Part shown: piece after piece, positions 6,576-9,457 of the stretch | How the letters are laid out: every line of letters starts with the position of its first letter | How positions within the stretch are numbered: the stretch's first letter is position 1 | Assembly (NCBI GenBank): GCA_002401225.1 | Contig: NVSM01000016.1 | Span: 609 to 10,065 of the forward strand | Reading direction: 5' to 3' | Length of the DNA: 9,457 bases | From: a bacterium | GTDB lineage: Bacteria > Planctomycetota > Phycisphaerae > Phycisphaerales > UBA1924 | The notes under the pieces: model-generated | Databases searched by the model: none | The model's input: the letters and a program-made list of their open reading frames with translations, nothing else | What the model was told of the DNA's origin: nothing | Program-made: the position numbers and the translations under genes

Positions 6576-8194
6576 ACCGCACACCTTTCCAACACACAAT
6601 GCGTCCGCTCACCATCCTCGCACTCGCAGGAACAATCGCTGTTCTCCCCGCATGCGGCGCAAAGCGGGCCGGATTCTGGAACAAGAACAAGCAGTCCCAG
6701 CTCCAACAAGAACAAGCACGCAATGAGCTCGCTCAAGGGCGCACAAGCACCTACTTTGTCGCCAATACCGAGCCTACAGAGTTCACCCAACTCACCCCTT
6801 CCCACTCGACCACCCTCCAGAGCAACTCGAGCGCATCGCTCAACTCACAGCCAATCGCAAGTTCCTTCACGCCCCCGGCATACCAGGCTCCCTACGAAAC
6901 CAACACCTTCTCAGCTTCAACCGCTGCACCAGCACCGACCAATACCTTTGCTTCAAATGATGGTTTCACCCCGGACAACCAAAGCACAGGCTTTGACAAC
7001 TCGTTTACTGCCAACTCGGGCAGTTCATCAGCAAGCACCAACACAGATCCAGACTTTGAAATGCAACTCGGAAACGCAGATGCACCAAACCCTGTCAAGC
7101 GTGCCCCATACTTTACAGATGACAAAGCATCCCCCGCTGCTCTTCGCTCGGGCGATATCTCCGCATTCGTCTACGCCAACGCGATGGGTGTAGAACTCCC
7201 CTCCGAAACCAACGGCGACGCGACCCGCGCAACCATTAATGTTCGCCAGGTGACAAGCTCCTACGCAGGTTCAGATTTCGATCCGATCGTCACCCCCGAC
7301 GGCCGCCATCTTATCTTCGCTTCGACACAGCACCGTCCGACCGCAGATCTCTACATCAAGTCAGTCAATGGTTCAGTCGTCACCCGCCTGACCGATGACC
7401 CGGCACAAGATGTCATGCCTGCCATCTCACCTGATGGCAACTTCATCACTTTCGCATCAGATCGCAGCGGCACATGGGATCTCTACATCATGCCATTCGA
7501 AGGCGGCAAGGTTGTTCAGCTTACCAATGGATCGGCCAATGATCTTCACCCAACCTGGTCACCCGATGGTACACAGATCGCATTCTGTCGCCTTGGTCAA
7601 CAATCAGGACGCTGGGAAATCTGGATCAAGGATGTCATCGCAGATACCGGGTCACAGTTCATCGGGTTCGGACTCTTCCCCGATTGGTGTCCAGTCGCAG
7701 GCACCGGAATCGCTGGGGCAGACCAGATCCTCTTCCAACGCTCCCGCGAACGCGGCGATCGTGCTTTCTCGATCTGGACACTCGATTATAATCCAAATCC
7801 TGGTACTGCAAGCCGAGAGACAGAAATCGCAACCGCTCCAAACCAAGCGCTCATCAACCCATCATGGTCACCCGATGGCAAGTTTATCACCTTCGCTGCG
7901 GTTCCAAACTCCGAATCATGGTCTGAAGGAACAACCGCTCGCCCAGACTCATCCACCATCTGGATGGTCTCCACCCGAGGCACCGGCAAGATCAAACTCA
8001 CCAATGGCGACACCATCGATCTGATGCCAGTCTGGGGACGCAACAACGATATCTACTTCGTCTCCAACATGGACGGCCAAGACCATCTTTGGTCGATGGA
8101 ACTCTCGCCTGCGATCAGAGCTGCAAGCGTGATGATGCCAAACTTGGCTGAATCGTTCGCAACCTTCCCAACCGAGAATCAAACCGGAAACTAA
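6572..8194 (+). CDS. TolB-like PD40 beta-propeller lipoprotein (540 aa)
   Basis: The first 28 residues are a lipoprotein signal: RPLTILALAGTIAVLPAC with Cys28 as the likely lipidated residue (LPAC is a slightly unusual lipobox). ATG at 6572 has AGAGG eight nt upstream; the ATG at 6599 has none, so the longer form is chosen. Residues about 41-170 are a low-complexity Gln/Ser/Thr/Asn/Pro linker, presumably a flexible tether. The rest is a beta-propeller of PD40 (WD40-like TolB) repeats, with blade motifs TPDGRHLIFAS (241-251), SPDGNFITFASDRSG (286-300), SPDGTQIAFCR (330-340), SPDGKFITFAA (433-443) and a last blade near 488-510 (NNDIYFVSNMDGQDHLWSM). Such propellers bind proteins or glycans; in TolB the propeller binds Pal in the Tol-Pal system. 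Unlike TolB, this protein is lipid-anchored and lacks the N-terminal alpha/beta domain, so I give no gene symbol. It is likely to be coupled to the small ORF before it. Confidence 0.92.
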   Translation: MNRTPFQHTMRPLTILALAGTIAVLPACGAKRAGFWNKNKQSQLQQEQARNELAQGRTSTYFVANTEPTEFTQLTPSHSTTLQSNSSASLNSQPIASSFTPPAYQAPYETNTFSASTAAPAPTNTFASNDGFTPDNQSTGFDNSFTANSGSSSASTNTDPDFEMQLGNADAPNPVKRAPYFTDDKASPAALRSGDISAFVYANAMGVELPSETNGDATRATINVRQVTSSYAGSDFDPIVTPDGRHLIFASTQHRPTADLYIKSVNGSVVTRLTDDPAQDVMPAISPDGNFITFASDRSGTWDLYIMPFEGGKVVQLTNGSANDLHPTWSPDGTQIAFCRLGQQSGRWEIWIKDVIADTGSQFIGFGLFPDWCPVAGTGIAGADQILFQRSRERGDRAFSIWTLDYNPNPGTASRETEIATAPNQALINPSWSPDGKFITFAAVPNSESWSEGTTARPDSSTIWMVSTRGTGKIKLTNGDTIDLMPVWGRNNDIYFVSNMDGQDHLWSMELSPAIRAASVMMPNLAESFATFPTENQTGN

Positions 8195-8209
8195 CCCACC
8201 CACCACTTA

Positions 8210-8231
8210 CCCAATGTTGAAAAATATTGGG
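8210..8231 (+). other. Hairpin with GAAA tetraloop after the PD40 gene
   Basis: CCCAATGTT (8210-8218) pairs with AATATTGGG (8223-8231), nine pairs with one G-U, closed by a GAAA loop of the very stable GNRA type. It begins 15 nt after the stop codon. There is no T run after it, so it is not a canonical terminator; it may protect the 3' end of the upstream message or mark an attenuation point before the next gene. Confidence 0.5.
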
Positions 8232-8241
8232 CGAGTTTCAC

Positions 8242-8259
8242 CCCGAACACCCGTTCGGG
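8242..8259 (+). other. Second hairpin between the two lipoprotein genes
   Basis: CCCGAAC (8242-8248) pairs perfectly with GTTCGGG (8253-8259) around a four-base loop. It follows the first hairpin by ten bases and again lacks a T tail. The pair lies wholly in the 117-nt gap between the lipoprotein genes. Confidence 0.5.
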
Positions 8260-8311
8260 ATCGAACCTTCAGGCGAGAATGGATGCTCGTCTTTGTATTC
8301 GGCAGGACGCC

Positions 8312-9109
8312 ATGACAAGTGCACAGACCATGCTTGCTTCGGTTCTTCTCGCAACCCTTGTGTTGATCACATCGATCAACACCCCTGGGTGTGCGATGAA
8401 CCAGAAGCGCGACGAGATGTTCCCTCCCGGAGTCATCGTTTCTCCCTATGACACCGCCACGGGCGATGTGCTTTGGGCGGTGATCCCACCGATCAACGAA
8501 TCAGGAACATCGGTAGCCGACTCGATGAATGTCGGAGACTCACTCGTCGCAGCTGCCCAAGGCATCCGAGGCGTCCGCTGCCTATCGCTCAACCGCTCAC
8601 TCGAAGCATTGCGAGCATTGGGACTCAAAGACGGAATCCAATCCTCCGCAGATGCTCATAAAATCGCAGAATATCTTGGTGCCGATGCGGTCCTCGCAGG
8701 ATCGATCACCGCCTATGACCCATACGACCCCCCGGTCATCGGGCTCGCGATTGCTCTGTATGCCCGACCGGGCGCGATGGCCAACGCGGCCAAGTCTCGC
8801 CTTGACACCCGTGCATTGACCATGTCGTTTACCGACTTTGGCACCTATGACGGGCTCTCCTTCGCAGGCGAACCTGTCTCGGTTGTTTCCGAATACCTCG
8901 ACGCCCGAGACCACTCAGTCTTAATGGCGGTCAAGTCGTACGCAGACGGACGCAGCAATCAGAACTCGGCACTCGCCTGGCGGGTGTATATCGCAAGCAT
9001 GGATTTGTACACGCAGTTTGCTGCCCACCACGCGGTGGGTCGTTTGATTGACGAGGAATGGCTCCGCCTGTCGCGCCAACAGCGCAACACAAGGCGCCCA
9101 AAACCCTGA
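8312..9109 (+). CDS. Putative lipoprotein with CsgG/LpoB/TolB-N-like domain (265 aa)
   Basis: Two starts are possible. ATG at 8312 gives a hydrophobic signal (MLASVLLATLVLITSI) ending at TPGC, with Cys27 the probable lipid anchor, and has AGGA four nt upstream. ATG at 8279 adds 11 residues with two Arg, and AGG lies five nt before it. I prefer 8312, though its n-region lacks a positive charge. After the anchor, residues 53-135 read like the alpha/beta fold shared by CsgG, LpoB and the TolB N-domain: a first strand with conserved-looking VLWAVIPPINESGTSVADSM, a helix-strand pair, then AHKIAEYLGADAVLAGSITAYDPYDPP, where 'residue-by-residue A-D-A-V-L-x-G-x-I' is the typical central strand. Similar lipoproteins assemble in the outer membrane or activate cell-wall enzymes. 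The tail (about 250-265) is basic. It probably belongs with the propeller lipoprotein upstream. The fold is inferred by eye; the family could also be an uncharacterised one. Confidence 0.8.
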   Translation: MTSAQTMLASVLLATLVLITSINTPGCAMNQKRDEMFPPGVIVSPYDTATGDVLWAVIPPINESGTSVADSMNVGDSLVAAAQGIRGVRCLSLNRSLEALRALGLKDGIQSSADAHKIAEYLGADAVLAGSITAYDPYDPPVIGLAIALYARPGAMANAAKSRLDTRALTMSFTDFGTYDGLSFAGEPVSVVSEYLDARDHSVLMAVKSYADGRSNQNSALAWRVYIASMDLYTQFAAHHAVGRLIDEEWLRLSRQQRNTRRPKP

Positions 9110-9147
9110 CTGGGCAACTGATGCCCCGTCGCCAACGGAGTGCATCA

Positions 9148-9447
9148 GTGACCGACCAACACCGAAAACATCCAAACTACTCGACCAGCAAAAAAGCTGG
9201 GGCTGATCGTCCAGGTCCAGATAACGCTGCTGGCGATATGGTTTGTGTCACCCTTCAAAGGCCTCCCCACTTCTGGCGGTTTGCCTGCGCACCTCAACAA
9301 ACCGGTGATCTCCTCGAACGATTGGCAGAAATCGCCGACGACCCGAACATCGAGCTGACCTGGGCGGATGCAGAACTCATCGCATCCGAAATAGTTATCC
9401 ATCATCAGGTAGATACACCTTCAGCCGGGCCATCGAACGACCGATAG
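9148..9447 (+). CDS. Small protein of unknown function (99 aa)
   Basis: I do not recognise it. GTG at 9148 is chosen because GGAG (9137-9140) sits seven nt upstream; ATG at 9121 in the same frame would add nine residues but has no ribosome site, and the frame extends back to 9058 inside the preceding gene. The first 35 residues or so are polar and basic (KHPNYSTSKKAGADRPG), and the rest looks folded: MVCVTLQRPPHFWRFACAP (near 30-49), then an acidic helix QTGDLLERLAEIADDPNI and WADAELIASEIVIHH. No signal peptide or membrane segment is present, so it is probably cytoplasmic. It starts 38 nt after the lipoprotein stop in the same direction and may be co-transcribed. Coding is likely from the ribosome site and the ordered second half; the role is unknown. 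Confidence 0.65.
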   Translation: MTDQHRKHPNYSTSKKAGADRPGPDNAAGDMVCVTLQRPPHFWRFACAPQQTGDLLERLAEIADDPNIELTWADAELIASEIVIHHQVDTPSAGPSNDR

Positions 9448-9457
9448 CACAAAAAGA

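Noticed and set aside
7395..8024. 209-codon alternative plus-strand frame
   Set aside because: It is out of frame inside the PD40 gene, whose blade motifs fix the true frame.

Overview
The window looks like chromosomal sequence from a free-living Gram-negative-type bacterium of medium GC content. The best guess is a planctomycete of the Phycisphaerae type. This is an inference from the gene style: an ECF sigma factor with a GTG start, several lipoprotein-like signal peptides, a PD40 beta-propeller lipoprotein, and small basic proteins of unknown family. There is no rRNA, marker protein or database search behind it. No mobile element, CRISPR array, tRNA or rRNA gene was seen.

Left part, minus strand (1-5583). 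Read in the direction of transcription, the order is gcvH (5583-5209), an ABC ATPase of the LolD/MacB/YbbA class (5167-4421), a 917-residue ten-helix FtsX/MacB-type permease (4473-1720, overlapping the ATPase by 53 nt), an unrecognised exported or lipid-anchored protein (1656-349), and the 5' end of an ECF sigma factor gene (197 to the window edge). The first four are close enough to form one operon. The ATPase and permease together make a complete type VII (mechanotransmission) ABC system, which normally works on envelope lipids or lipoproteins, and the exported protein could be its partner. A perfect 10-bp inverted repeat lies just upstream of gcvH.

Middle (5584-6410). A 359-nt divergent spacer precedes a small plus-strand gene (5943-6230) of unknown function. 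It ends in a strong intrinsic terminator with a 13-bp stem and a run of T.

Right part, plus strand (6411-9447). A 54-codon ORF with a good ribosome binding site ends in an ATGA stop-start overlap with a PD40/TolB-like beta-propeller lipoprotein gene (6572-8194). Next, after two tandem hairpins, come a second lipoprotein with a CsgG/LpoB/TolB-N-like domain (8312-9109) and a small unknown protein (9148-9447). Propeller and alpha/beta domain side by side on separate lipoproteins recall the two domains of TolB, which suggests an envelope function for this cluster too.

The most interesting items are the coupled small ORF with two GGA-loop hairpins inside it, the possible split TolB pair, the inverted repeat before gcvH, and the odd pairing of gcvH with an envelope ABC system.
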